Shown: piece after piece, positions 17,079 through 26,123 of the stretch | How positions within the stretch are numbered: the stretch's first letter is position 1 | How the letters are laid out: each line of letters opens with the position of its first letter | NCBI RefSeq assembly: GCF_003481825.1 | Contig: NZ_QULW01000021.1 | Coordinates: forward strand, 1-64,000 | Source of the DNA: Clostridium sp. OM02-18AC | GTDB taxonomy: Bacteria > Bacillota > Clostridia > Lachnospirales > Lachnospiraceae | Reading direction: 5' to 3' | DNA length: 64,000 nucleotides | The notes under the pieces: generated by a model | Told to the model about the DNA's origin: nothing | Seen by the model: only the letters and a program-made list of their open reading frames with translations | Databases searched by the model: none | Position numbers and translations under genes: made by a program

Positions 17079-17135
17079 AGCGGCTGTCTGACATGCAGGA
17101 ATTGTTACAACCAGGAAAGGACAAGGTGTTATTTT

Positions 17136-18446
17136 ATGCCGACAAGAACAGATGACAGGGTCAGATGCTCTTTCTGCGGAAAGACCCAGGATCAGGTAAG
17201 AAAACTGATTGCCGGTTCCAACAATGTATTTATCTGTGATGAATGTATCGAACTTTGCGGGGAAATCCTTGCAGAGGAATTGGATGAAAATGAAGAGGAA
17301 GTGGAACCTGTTTCACCTTTGGCAGGCATCAACCTGTTAAAACCGAAGGAGATCAAAGCATTCTTAGATGAGTATGTCATTGGGCAGGATGCAGCGAAAA
17401 AAGTGCTGTCTGTTGCAGTGTATAATCATTACAAACGGATTACTTCCGGCGCAGGAAGCGATGTCGATGTGCAGAAAAGCAATATTCTGATGCTGGGCCC
17501 GACTGGTTCTGGTAAAACCTATCTCGCACAGACACTTGCAAAGGTTTTAAATGTTCCATTTGCCATTGCAGATGCCACTGCTCTGACAGAAGCCGGTTAT
17601 GTGGGTGAGGATGTAGAGAATATCCTTTTAAAGCTGATCCAGGCTGCAGATTATGATATCAGCAGGGCAGAATACGGGATCATTTACGTGGATGAGATCG
17701 ATAAGATCACAAAGAAGTCCGAGAACGTTTCCATCACACGTGACGTATCCGGTGAGGGTGTCCAGCAGGCACTCTTAAAGATTCTGGAGGGTACCGTAGC
17801 AAGTGTACCGCCGCAGGGTGGAAGAAAACATCCGCATCAGGAACTGATCCAGATCGATACCACCAACATTCTGTTTATCTGCGGAGGTGCTTTTGACGGT
17901 CTGGAGAAGATCATTGAGAGCAGACTCAGCGCCGGCTCCATTGGATTTAATGCGGAAGTAGTCGATAAAAATAAAACAGATATCGATGAGCTTTTACGTC
18001 AGGTAGAGCCGCACGATTTGGTAAAATTCGGACTGATCCCGGAGTTTATTGGCCGTGTGCCGGTAACAGTTTCCCTAGATCTTCTGGATGAAGAGGCACT
18101 GACCCGCATCCTGACCGAGCCGAAGAACGCACTGACCAAGCAGTACCAGAAATTATTCGAACTGGACGGCGTAAAACTGGAGTTTACCCCGGAGGCTGTT
18201 GCTGAGGTTGCAAAACTTGCAGTCGCAAGAAAAACAGGCGCCAGAGGACTGCGTTCCATTTTGGAATCTGTGATGATGGATCTGATGTATGAGATTCCAT
18301 CTGACAATAATATTGGCATCTGTACCATTACAAAAGATGTTGTAGACAAAACAGGAGAGCCGGAGCTGGTATACCGCGAAACGGCTGTGCCGCGCAAGAC
18401 CCTCTCCCAGAGACTGAAGAAAGAAAAGTCCGACGAAATTGCTTAA
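17136..18446 (+). CDS. clpX: ATP-dependent Clp protease ATP-binding subunit ClpX
   Basis: A 436-residue AAA+ unfoldase. The N-terminal C4 zinc finger is CSFCGKTQ...FICDECIELC. Walker A is GPTGSGKTYLAQ, Walker B IIYVDEIDKI, the ClpP-docking loop falls near FIGRVPV, and sensor 2 is GARGLRSI. It recognises tagged substrates, unfolds them and feeds them to ClpP encoded just upstream. A hairpin with a weak T-run follows before lon, so lon may also be expressed separately. Confidence 0.97.
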   Translation: MPTRTDDRVRCSFCGKTQDQVRKLIAGSNNVFICDECIELCGEILAEELDENEEEVEPVSPLAGINLLKPKEIKAFLDEYVIGQDAAKKVLSVAVYNHYKRITSGAGSDVDVQKSNILMLGPTGSGKTYLAQTLAKVLNVPFAIADATALTEAGYVGEDVENILLKLIQAADYDISRAEYGIIYVDEIDKITKKSENVSITRDVSGEGVQQALLKILEGTVASVPPQGGRKHPHQELIQIDTTNILFICGGAFDGLEKIIESRLSAGSIGFNAEVVDKNKTDIDELLRQVEPHDLVKFGLIPEFIGRVPVTVSLDLLDEEALTRILTEPKNALTKQYQKLFELDGVKLEFTPEAVAEVAKLAVARKTGARGLRSILESVMMDLMYEIPSDNNIGICTITKDVVDKTGEPELVYRETAVPRKTLSQRLKKEKSDEIA

Positions 18447-18471
18447 CTGTCATAAGCCGGATCGTAAAAAG

Positions 18472-18502
18472 GAGAATGGGAGCTTATGGCTCCCATTTTC
18501 TG
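18472..18502 (+). terminator. Partial terminator between clpX and lon
   Basis: AATGGGAGC pairs with GCTCCCATT around a short loop and runs into TTTTCTGCTTTT. It could attenuate read-through from clpX into lon. Confidence 0.6.
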
Positions 18503-18529
18503 CTTTTAAATCTTTTTAGGAGGAACCTG

Positions 18530-20842
18530 ATGGAAGATACAAAAATTATAACAATGCCGGTGATTGCGCTTCGCGGTCTTACCATGCTTCCGGAAATGAC
18601 CATCAGCTTCGATATCAGCCGCAAAAAATCGATTGCTGCAGTGGAAAAGGCTATGGTCAGTGACCAGCGCGTTTGTCTGGTTGCACAGAAAGATCCGGAA
18701 ATTCAGGATCCGACATTGGAACAGCTTTGCCACATTGGTACCGCTTCTTACATAAAACAACTGGTGAAAATGCCAGGCGGAATTGTCCGTGTCATGGCCG
18801 AAGGACAGGAACGTGCAGAACTTCTGGATTTAGACAGTACGGAACCTGCCCTGATCGGTGAAATTTTGCTTACCGAAGAACAGGAATCGGATGTTGACGC
18901 AGCTGCTGCAGAAGCTATGTCCCGTATTTTAAAAGAAAAGCTGGAGTCCTATGGCCGTCAGCATCCCAAATTCAGCAAAGAGATCTTGCCGAATATGCTG
19001 CTTTGCGAAGACCTGGAAAGTCTGATGCTGCAGATGGCGAGCGAACTTCCCTGGGATTATAAGATCCGCCAGAATTATCTGGAGGAGACAACCCTGGCAG
19101 GACAGTATGAAGTGCTTTTATCAAACCTGATCCATGAAATCGAGGTATCCCAGATTCACCGCGAACTGCAGGAAAAGGTCAAAGAAAATATTGACAAAAA
19201 CCAGAAAGATTATATTCTGAGAGAGCAGATGAAGGTCATACGGGAAGAACTCGGTGAGGACCTGATGTCTGATGCAGACGAATATGAAAAACAGCTGGCC
19301 GCCCTGAAAGCAGACAAAGAGGTGAAAGAAAAAATCCAGAAGGAAATCGACCGATTGAAAGGCATGCCCGGCGGCGGACAGGAAAGCAATGTGATTCGCA
19401 CTTATATCGAGACCGTTCTGGAACTCCCGTGGAATAAAACATCCAAAGACAATAATGACTTAAAACACGCGAAAGAGATCCTCGAGGAAGATCATTATGG
19501 TCTGGAACAAGTGAAAGAACGCGTGCTGGAGTATCTGGCAGTTCGTGTCCTGTCAAAGAAAGGCAATAGTCCGATCATTTGTCTGGTGGGACCTCCGGGA
19601 ACCGGTAAAACCTCCATTGCCCGCTCGGTTGCCCGTGCTTTAAACAAAAAGTACGTGCGCATCAGTCTGGGTGGTGTTCACGATGAAGCTGAGATCCGCG
19701 GTCACCGGAAAACCTATGTCGGCGCTATGCCAGGCCGCCTGGTCGACGGACTGCGTCAGGCAGGCGTAGCCAATCCACTGATGCTTTTGGATGAGATCGA
19801 TAAAGTCAGCAGCGACTATAAAGGCGATACCTCATCTGCACTGCTGGAAGTACTGGACGGCGAACAGAATGTAAAGTTCCGTGACCATTATGTAGAGCTT
19901 CCAATCGATCTGTCGAATGTTTTATTCATTGCAACAGCGAATACGACCCAGACCATTCCGGGACCGCTCCTGGACCGTATGGAAGTTATTGAGGTTAACA
20001 GTTATACGGAAAATGAAAAGTTCCATATTGCGCGCGATTATCTGGTGGAAAAGCAGCGGGAGCGCTGTGGTCTGAAGAAGGATCAGATTGTCATTTCCGA
20101 TTCTGCTCTGAAAAAGATCATCCACAATTACACACGCGAAGCCGGTGTGCGTAATCTGGAGCGCCGCATCGGAGAAATCTGCCGCAAATCCGCAAGAGAG
20201 TATCTGGAGCACAAAAAAGAGCATATTCGTGTCACAGAGTCTAACCTGGAAAAGTATCTCGGTAAGGAGAAAATTACCTTTGAGGATGCGAATGAAGAAG
20301 ATCAGGTTGGCATTGTCCGCGGTCTCGCCTGGACCAGTGTGGGTGGTGACACCCTGCAGATTGAGGTCAATGTAATGCCTGGTAAGGGTGAATTGAAATT
20401 GACCGGACAGATGGGAGATGTTATGAAAGAATCTGCCATGACGGCTTTGACGTATGTCCGTTCCATCTGCCCGCAGTATGATGTGCCGGACGATTATTTT
20501 GCAAAGCATGATATTCATATCCACATTCCGGAAGGCGCTGTGCCGAAAGACGGTCCATCGGCCGGAATCACCATGGCGACTGCCATGTTCTCTGCTGTAG
20601 TAAACCGCAAGGTGCTGGCAAAAGTGGCTATGACAGGGGAAATTACCCTGCGCGGACGCGTACTTCCGATCGGTGGACTCAAGGAGAAGATTCTTGCCGC
20701 CAAGATGGCTCATATGGAGACGGTTCTGGTCCCAGAGAAAAACCGTGCCGACATTGCAGAATTATCGAAGGAAATTACCAGGGGACTGAATATCCTTTAT
20801 ATGAAGACTATGGATGATGTGCTGGCTGCAGCACTTGCATAA
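18530..20842 (+). CDS. lon: ATP-dependent protease Lon
   Basis: A 770-residue LonA protease. The N-terminal substrate domain starts VIALRGLTMLPEM. The AAA+ module has Walker A GPPGTGKTS and Walker B LMLLDEIDKV. The protease domain has the Ser-Lys dyad: Ser in PKDGPSAGITM and Lys in GGLKEKILAA. It removes misfolded and short-lived regulatory proteins. The start at 18530 follows TTAGGAGGAACCTG; the longer frame from 18476 overlaps the upstream hairpin and is unlikely. engB begins 20 bases downstream, as in many Firmicutes. Confidence 0.97.
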   Translation: MEDTKIITMPVIALRGLTMLPEMTISFDISRKKSIAAVEKAMVSDQRVCLVAQKDPEIQDPTLEQLCHIGTASYIKQLVKMPGGIVRVMAEGQERAELLDLDSTEPALIGEILLTEEQESDVDAAAAEAMSRILKEKLESYGRQHPKFSKEILPNMLLCEDLESLMLQMASELPWDYKIRQNYLEETTLAGQYEVLLSNLIHEIEVSQIHRELQEKVKENIDKNQKDYILREQMKVIREELGEDLMSDADEYEKQLAALKADKEVKEKIQKEIDRLKGMPGGGQESNVIRTYIETVLELPWNKTSKDNNDLKHAKEILEEDHYGLEQVKERVLEYLAVRVLSKKGNSPIICLVGPPGTGKTSIARSVARALNKKYVRISLGGVHDEAEIRGHRKTYVGAMPGRLVDGLRQAGVANPLMLLDEIDKVSSDYKGDTSSALLEVLDGEQNVKFRDHYVELPIDLSNVLFIATANTTQTIPGPLLDRMEVIEVNSYTENEKFHIARDYLVEKQRERCGLKKDQIVISDSALKKIIHNYTREAGVRNLERRIGEICRKSAREYLEHKKEHIRVTESNLEKYLGKEKITFEDANEEDQVGIVRGLAWTSVGGDTLQIEVNVMPGKGELKLTGQMGDVMKESAMTALTYVRSICPQYDVPDDYFAKHDIHIHIPEGAVPKDGPSAGITMATAMFSAVVNRKVLAKVAMTGEITLRGRVLPIGGLKEKILAAKMAHMETVLVPEKNRADIAELSKEITRGLNILYMKTMDDVLAAALA

Positions 20843-20862
20843 CGGTAAAGTGAGGAAGAACG

Positions 20863-21516
20863 ATGATTATTAAAAAAGCGGAACTGGAGACAGTCTGTGG
20901 CATTACCAGCACGCTGCCGGAAAATATTCTGCCGGAATTTGCTTTTGCAGGGAAGTCCAATGTAGGAAAATCTTCCCTGATCAATGGTCTGTTAAACCGC
21001 CGGGCCCTCGCGAGGACTTCCTCACAGCCTGGCAAGACCCAGACGATCAATTTTTATAATGTCAATGACAACCTGTATTTTGTCGATCTGCCGGGCTATG
21101 GTTACGCAAAGGTATCTGTTGAGGTAAAGGCCAAATGGGGCAAGATGATCGAACGGTATTTAAAGAAATCGAAAATGCTCAAATGCATTTTCCTTCTGAT
21201 CGACATCCGGCACGATCCGTCTGCCAATGATAAGATGATGTACGACTGGATCGTTTCCAATGGGTATAAGCCGGTTATCGTTGCGACGAAGCTCGACAAA
21301 TTAAAACGCAGCCAGATTCAGAAGCATGTGAAGATGGTGCGCGAGGGACTGGGGCTCGCCAAAGAAGATATCCTGATCCCGTTCTCTGCGGAGACCAAAC
21401 AGGGGCGGGATGAGATCTGGGCACTGATCGATTCTTTACAGAATCCTGTTTCTGAAAGTGAAAACAGTTCCTTCAATACATTGCCGGACACCGGGGATGA
21501 TCCTGATCCCAAATAG
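20863..21516 (+). CDS. engB: Ribosome biogenesis GTPase EngB (YsxC/YihA)
   Basis: A 217-residue TRAFAC GTPase with G1 AGKSNVGKSSL, G2 region TSSQPGKTQTINFY, G3 DLPGYG, G4 TKLDK and G5-like SAETKQG. EngB assists large-subunit assembly. The C-terminal 20 residues are an acidic, probably disordered extension (DTGDDPDPK). GTGAGGAAG lies before the ATG. Confidence 0.96.
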   Translation: MIIKKAELETVCGITSTLPENILPEFAFAGKSNVGKSSLINGLLNRRALARTSSQPGKTQTINFYNVNDNLYFVDLPGYGYAKVSVEVKAKWGKMIERYLKKSKMLKCIFLLIDIRHDPSANDKMMYDWIVSNGYKPVIVATKLDKLKRSQIQKHVKMVREGLGLAKEDILIPFSAETKQGRDEIWALIDSLQNPVSESENSSFNTLPDTGDDPDPK

Positions 21517-21642
21517 GATTTTACAAAAATTTCACTTGTATGTTTTTCAAATGTGTGATACCTTTTAGCTAATCCGTACAGGAGAAAAATAGCTGCTATT
21601 TACAAAAAAGGGTGAACGGCAGCGTTAAGGAGGATCTGTTAT

Positions 21643-22113
21643 ATGTCTCAGGAATACATTACATTTACTATCGGCAGCAAAAAGAACATTGCACTGATCG
21701 CTCATGATAACGAAAAGCCAAAACTGATCGCATGGTGCAAAGAACATAAAGGAGAGCTGGAAAAGCATAATCTGTATGGAACCGGCACAACTGCCCGCAT
21801 GATCACGGATCAGACTGGACTTACCGTTAAGGGATACAACAGCGGTCCACTGGGGGGTGATCAGCAGATTGGCGCAAAGATCGTAGAAGGCGTGATCGAT
21901 TTTGTCGTATTCTTTTCCGATCCGTTAACAGCCCAGCCTCATGACCCGGATGTGAAAGCCCTGATGCGAATCGCACAGGTCTATGATATTCCTATGGCGG
22001 TTAACAAAGCCACTGCGGATTTCATGATCACATCCTGCTTTATGAATAGCGATTACCAGCATGAGGTAATCAATTTTAAGCGCAATATCGAAGAGCGTGC
22101 AGAAACATTATAA
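21643..22113 (+). CDS. mgsA: Methylglyoxal synthase
   Basis: A 156-residue MgsA: NIALIAHDNEKPKLIAWC, LYGTGTTARMI, the phosphate-binding SGPLGGDQQIG, and the DPLTAQPHDPDVKALMR region. It converts dihydroxyacetone phosphate to methylglyoxal, a bypass of lower glycolysis under phosphate limitation. AAGGAGG precedes the ATG. A strong terminator follows within 15 bases. Confidence 0.95.
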   Translation: MSQEYITFTIGSKKNIALIAHDNEKPKLIAWCKEHKGELEKHNLYGTGTTARMITDQTGLTVKGYNSGPLGGDQQIGAKIVEGVIDFVVFFSDPLTAQPHDPDVKALMRIAQVYDIPMAVNKATADFMITSCFMNSDYQHEVINFKRNIEERAETL

Positions 22114-22127
22114 TGGGTATAAGAGAA

Positions 22128-22160
22128 GAGACCGGTGGCAAACCCGGTCTCCTGTTTTTA
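22128..22160 (+). terminator. Terminator after mgsA
   Basis: GAGACCGG (22128-22135) pairs with CCGGTCTC (22144-22151), followed by CTGTTTTTA. It ends just at the ribosome binding site of the next gene. Confidence 0.85.
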
Positions 22161-22178
22161 GAGGGAGGAAAGAAATCC

Positions 22179-23210
22179 ATGAAAGTAGTAGATATGCATT
22201 GTGACACCATCTCGGAACTTTTTCAGGCCAGGGAGCGGGGAGAAACAGGATCCATTCTGGATAACCATTTTCATATTGATTTAAATAAGATGGAACAAGG
22301 AGACTATTTTCTGCAGAATTTTGCGATGTTTGTACATCTCGGAAGAGAACAGGATCCGTTTCATTATGCAATGAAGCTGGTGGATCTGTTTTATACGGAA
22401 CTGGAGCAGTATGCAGATCAGATCCGTATCGTAAAAAGCTGGAAGGATATCGAAGAAAACCGGCATCAGGGCAGAATGTCAGCCATGCTGACACTGGAAG
22501 AGGGGGGCATCTGCAAAGGCGATCTGGCATGCCTGCGTGATTTTTACCGTCTGGGAGCCAGAATGATGACGATTACCTGGAATTTTCCAAATGAGCTTGG
22601 TTTCCCAAATGGAAAGGATGAGAGCGTCTCTCCGGCCAGGGCAGTTCCTGACACGGAGCATGGACTGACAGAAACCGGGATTGCTTTTCTGGAAGAAATG
22701 GAACGCCTCGGAATGATCATAGATATTTCGCATCTGAATGATGCAGGAATCTGGGACGTCTTCCGTTATACAAAAAAACCGTTTGTAGCAAGTCATTCCA
22801 ACGCGCGGGCACTGGCACATCATCCGAGAAACTTAACCGATGAAATGATCCGGGCACTGGCAGAACGCGGAGGGGTGGCTGGTATTAACTATTATGCCCC
22901 ATTTTTAAAAGACAGGGAAGACCAGTTCACGGGCTCTGGAGAGACAGTTTCTCAATATACACAAAAAAAGCCGCTGCACGGTCTGTGTAGCGACATGGTA
23001 GCGCATATGAAACATATGAAGCAGATCGGAGGCATCGGCTGCATTGGACTTGGCTCCGATTTTGACGGAATCAATACCATGACCGAGATGAAAGATGCTT
23101 CCGGCATGCAGCTTCTGGCAGATGAAATGAGCAGGGAAGGATTTACTACCGGGGAAATCGAGGCAGTATTTCACGATAACGTCCTGCGCGTTTACAAAGA
23201 ACTTCTGTAA
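22179..23210 (+). CDS. Membrane dipeptidase-type peptidase (family M19)
   Basis: A 343-residue zinc peptidase with the M19 motifs: DMHCDTIS near the start (metal His and Asp), LEEGG, DISHLND, ASHSNARALAHHPRNL and GLGSDFDGI. Family members cleave dipeptides, including those with a D-residue at the C-terminus. There is no signal peptide, so it is probably cytoplasmic. The ATG at 22179 follows GAGGGAGGAA. An earlier frame from 22113 crosses the mgsA terminator and is rejected. It is a single-gene unit convergent with citG. Confidence 0.93.
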   Translation: MKVVDMHCDTISELFQARERGETGSILDNHFHIDLNKMEQGDYFLQNFAMFVHLGREQDPFHYAMKLVDLFYTELEQYADQIRIVKSWKDIEENRHQGRMSAMLTLEEGGICKGDLACLRDFYRLGARMMTITWNFPNELGFPNGKDESVSPARAVPDTEHGLTETGIAFLEEMERLGMIIDISHLNDAGIWDVFRYTKKPFVASHSNARALAHHPRNLTDEMIRALAERGGVAGINYYAPFLKDREDQFTGSGETVSQYTQKKPLHGLCSDMVAHMKHMKQIGGIGCIGLGSDFDGINTMTEMKDASGMQLLADEMSREGFTTGEIEAVFHDNVLRVYKELL

Positions 23211-23263
23211 CGGTTTCCTATGTTTCAAGGTTCGAACTTCTCTAAGAGATTGCCGCATGTGCG

Positions 23264-24121
23264 TTATGAGACGGTGATCTGCTCCAGACGATAGAGTAAA
23301 ATCGTAACAGCCAGAAGATCGGCACAGCCGCCAGGACTGACATTCATATGGATATATTTCTGGTTCAGTTTTTTTAAGGCCTCGATTCCGGAAGCAGAAG
23401 AAGCGCCGCCTGCTTTTAAAATCTGGGCTGCTTCCGATTTTACATAGCCCTGTATAACCGTGTTGGCGCGGCTTAAGACGTTCGTGTCATCTACATTTGC
23501 CATGAGGGTGAGAAGCGTGTTTAAGTATGCCTCATTTTCGGACTGACCAGCCAGAAAGGCAGCGCGGAGGGCTGGCAGCGAAAACGTGCGGACGGAAGGG
23601 AAGCCTTTCTGGGCTTCTCCCCGGATGCCTTTTGTGCTGTAGCGCAGATAAAGCAGTTCCCCATGCGTTTTCGGGTTTTTCCGGTCAATCTTTTGAAAAT
23701 CTTTGCGCATGGCGTCATAGCAGAGATAACCGGAAAGCATCAGGATTTTTTCTGCATCAAATTTTTGGTGGCGTTTGTAAAAAAGGCCTGCTGCCGCGGC
23801 AATGGTTCCGACGGAAAAGATCATGCCTTTATGGGTATTGACACCATGGGTGGCCTGAAACATGGCTGTTTCTGCTTCCATTCCGATCGGACGAATGCTT
23901 TCAAATAATGCATTAAAATCTGTGTTTTCCCAGGTGTTTCCTGCTTCAAACATGCGTTTTAAATATGGGACGATCGCATTGGTGCTGGCTTCAAACGTAT
24001 CGTAATTCATATCAGTATGCGCGCCGCTGTCGTGGCGGTCTACAAGCCCTGGTTTTGGTGTTGCACCAACTTCGGCCATGAGTGCGTAGGCACATTCTTT
24101 GGCAAAAAGAGAAGAAATCAT
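23264..24121 (-). CDS. citG: Triphosphoribosyl-dephospho-CoA synthase CitG
   Basis: A 285-residue protein with the CitG signatures AYALMAEVGATPKPGLVDRHDSGAHTDM, THGVNTHKGMIFSVGTIAAAAG and NVSPGGCADLLAVTILL. CitG joins ATP and dephospho-CoA to make the precursor of the citrate lyase prosthetic group. The ATG at 24121 is preferred over GTG 24139 because GGAGGG precedes it. It lies 70 bases downstream of citX on the same strand. No citrate lyase subunit (citD, citE, citF) or citC is in the window. Confidence 0.92.
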   Translation of the reverse strand: MISSLFAKECAYALMAEVGATPKPGLVDRHDSGAHTDMNYDTFEASTNAIVPYLKRMFEAGNTWENTDFNALFESIRPIGMEAETAMFQATHGVNTHKGMIFSVGTIAAAAGLFYKRHQKFDAEKILMLSGYLCYDAMRKDFQKIDRKNPKTHGELLYLRYSTKGIRGEAQKGFPSVRTFSLPALRAAFLAGQSENEAYLNTLLTLMANVDDTNVLSRANTVIQGYVKSEAAQILKAGGASSASGIEALKKLNQKYIHMNVSPGGCADLLAVTILLYRLEQITVS

Positions 24122-24191
24122 AAATACCAGTCCCTCCACAATATGTAATTATGCTGTCGCAGTTTATGTGCTGCGCAAACTGCAACATTTT

Positions 24192-24698
24192 TTACAGACT
24201 TTCCAGAATATGTTCAATTTCTAATGTGAGTTCAGCAACCGTATGTCTGCGGCTGCGGCTGCAGACATGAGCCGGCTGTTTACAGAGCAGACAGGTCCTT
24301 GGCGCAAATCCGAGCTCTTCCCGTGACACTTTGCTTCCGTCCGCGCGGAGTACATCGATATCGAATAAACGGCCAATGCGATCCTGGTCTTCCAAAGTGA
24401 TCATTAGTTCTTTTACAAAATTTGGATTTGCATCTACGCTGTAAAAAGCCTCGTAGCCGGTTTTTGCTTTTATGGTTTCCATATGCTGGATGAGCAGCAG
24501 CCGTTCTTTTAATAAGGCTTCAATCCGCTGGCACCCTGCAGCGAAGGCATTTGGAACACCTGGAAGAACCTTAACCGGTCCTGGTATATTTAATGTAAAA
24601 CTGATCAGACATTTTTTGTACTGCTGCAGCAATTTCGTTTGCAGGCAGCAGCGCTCTTCTCTTGCTGTAAGCATTTCCTGCAGACTAACTTCTTCCAT
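24192..24698 (-). CDS. citX: Apo-citrate lyase phosphoribosyl-dephospho-CoA transferase CitX
   Basis: A 168-residue protein matching CitX: LQEMLTAREERCCLQTKLL, SFTLNIPGPVKVLPGVPNAF, GYEAFYSVDANP and the end motif ARTCLLC/KQPAHVCSRSRRHT (written here as APRTCLLCKQPAHVCSRSRR). It transfers the prosthetic group made by CitG onto the lyase acyl carrier subunit. AGGGGG precedes the ATG. citX and citG together form a small maturation operon detached from any lyase gene. Confidence 0.92.
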   Translation of the reverse strand: MEEVSLQEMLTAREERCCLQTKLLQQYKKCLISFTLNIPGPVKVLPGVPNAFAAGCQRIEALLKERLLLIQHMETIKAKTGYEAFYSVDANPNFVKELMITLEDQDRIGRLFDIDVLRADGSKVSREELGFAPRTCLLCKQPAHVCSRSRRHTVAELTLEIEHILESL

Positions 24699-24976
24699 GA
24701 AAATCCCCCTGTAAGTGAATCATATATATGCCAATAAAGCTCCCCATTTCCCCCGTATGGCAAGCATTTTTCACGATCATTTGGCAGAAATCGGATTTGA
24801 ATGCCATTGGTTTTGAAACAGAAGCTTTACTGGATTTCAGAACATTACTTCGTTGTTACAGGATTTATTATAGGTTAAATTTTAAAAAAGTGCAAATACT
24901 TAATAAGTTATGACCTATATAAAGAAAACCTTATCACTTTAATGCGTTGAATTTACACGAATTTAAAGTATTAAAA

Positions 24977-25005
24977 TTGACGCGGCGCAAAAAGTGTAGT
25001 ATGAT
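24977..25005 (+). promoter_or_regulatory. Promoter of the TrpXYZ-like ABC transporter
   Basis: TTGACG (24977-24982), a 17-base spacer and TATGAT (25000-25005). The stretch 24699-24976 upstream is AT rich and shows no gene, T-box or riboswitch that I can recognise. Confidence 0.85.
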
Positions 25006-25063
25006 GGAAAAAGTTCAAGCAATATTCTGAAATCAGAATAGGAAGAAAAGGGAGGGTAATATT

Positions 25064-26116
25064 ATGAAAAAATCAAAAAAAGCACTTGCACTCATTTTGG
25101 CTGGAGTGATGGCTGCATCCATGACAGCATGTGGTTCTGGTAAAACCGCAGAAACGACACAGGCAGCAGCAGACGCTAAGACGGAAGACACAAAGGCAGC
25201 AGAATCCGGAGAATCCAAAGATGCTGCATCCGGGGATGCCAAATATACCGTAGGCATCTGCCAGCTGGTACAGCATGTTGCATTGGATGCTGCGACCGAA
25301 GGATTTAAAGATGCGCTGACTGAGGAACTTGGCGATCAGGTCACCTTTGACGAGCAGAACGCACAGGGCGATTCCAATACCTGCGCTACCATTATCAACA
25401 GCTTTGTATCGGAAGATGTGGACCTGATCCTTGCAAACGCGACCGCAGCACTTCAGGCTGCACAGGCTGGCACCGACACGATTCCGGTACTTGGAACCGC
25501 AGTTACGGAATATGGTGTGGCTCTTGGCATCGATGGATTCGATGGAACCGTGGGCGGCAATATTTCCGGAACTTCTGATCTGGCTCCGTTAAATGAGCAG
25601 GCAGCTATGATAAAAGAGCTGTTCTCGGATGCCAAGAAGGTAGGACTTTTGTATTGTTCCGCAGAAGCAAACTCCCAGTATCAGGTAGATACGGTAAAGG
25701 CAGAACTGGAAAAACTTGGTTATACCTGTGAATACTATGCATTTTCTGATTCCAACGATCTGGCTACCATTGCTACCAACGCAGCAAATAATTCAGATGT
25801 GATCTATATTCCGACTGACAATACCGCAGCAGCAAATACAGAAATTATCAATAATATCTGCCAGCCTGCCGGTGTTCCGATCATTGCAGGAGAAGAGGGC
25901 ATCTGCAGCGGATGTGGTGTCGCAACCCTTTCCATCAGTTACTATGATCTTGGTGTTGCAACCGGCAAGATGGCAGCAAAGATTTTAACTGGCGAGTCCA
26001 ATGTATCCGAGATGCCGATCGAATATGCTCCACAGTTTACCAAGAAATATAACAAAACCATTTGCGAAGCACTTGGTGTTGCCGTTCCGGATGATTACGT
26101 TGCGATTGAGGAGTAA
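25064..26116 (+). CDS. ABC transporter substrate-binding lipoprotein (ABC_sub_bind / TrpX-like)
   Basis: A 350-residue lipoprotein with lipobox SMTAC and an Ala/Glu/Lys-rich tether. The mature part, YTVGICQLVQHVALDAATEGFKDAL with NAQGDSN and LPxLGTAVTEYG-like strands, matches the COG2984 family (PF04392). In streptococci and clostridia this family includes TrpX for tryptophan or indole. The permease and ATPase of the same system follow directly. The ligand is not proven; other aromatic or amino-acid-like solutes are possible. Confidence 0.88.
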   Translation: MKKSKKALALILAGVMAASMTACGSGKTAETTQAAADAKTEDTKAAESGESKDAASGDAKYTVGICQLVQHVALDAATEGFKDALTEELGDQVTFDEQNAQGDSNTCATIINSFVSEDVDLILANATAALQAAQAGTDTIPVLGTAVTEYGVALGIDGFDGTVGGNISGTSDLAPLNEQAAMIKELFSDAKKVGLLYCSAEANSQYQVDTVKAELEKLGYTCEYYAFSDSNDLATIATNAANNSDVIYIPTDNTAAANTEIINNICQPAGVPIIAGEEGICSGCGVATLSISYYDLGVATGKMAAKILTGESNVSEMPIEYAPQFTKKYNKTICEALGVAVPDDYVAIEE

Positions 26117-26123
26117 CTGATAT

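Noticed and set aside
19922..20713. 263-codon reverse-strand open frame
   Set aside because: It lies wholly inside lon, has no family motifs and no ribosome binding site; it is an antisense shadow.
24728..24913. 61-codon forward frame in the gap before the TrpX-like gene
   Set aside because: No ribosome binding site, AT-driven composition and no recognisable motif; the gap is better read as non-coding.
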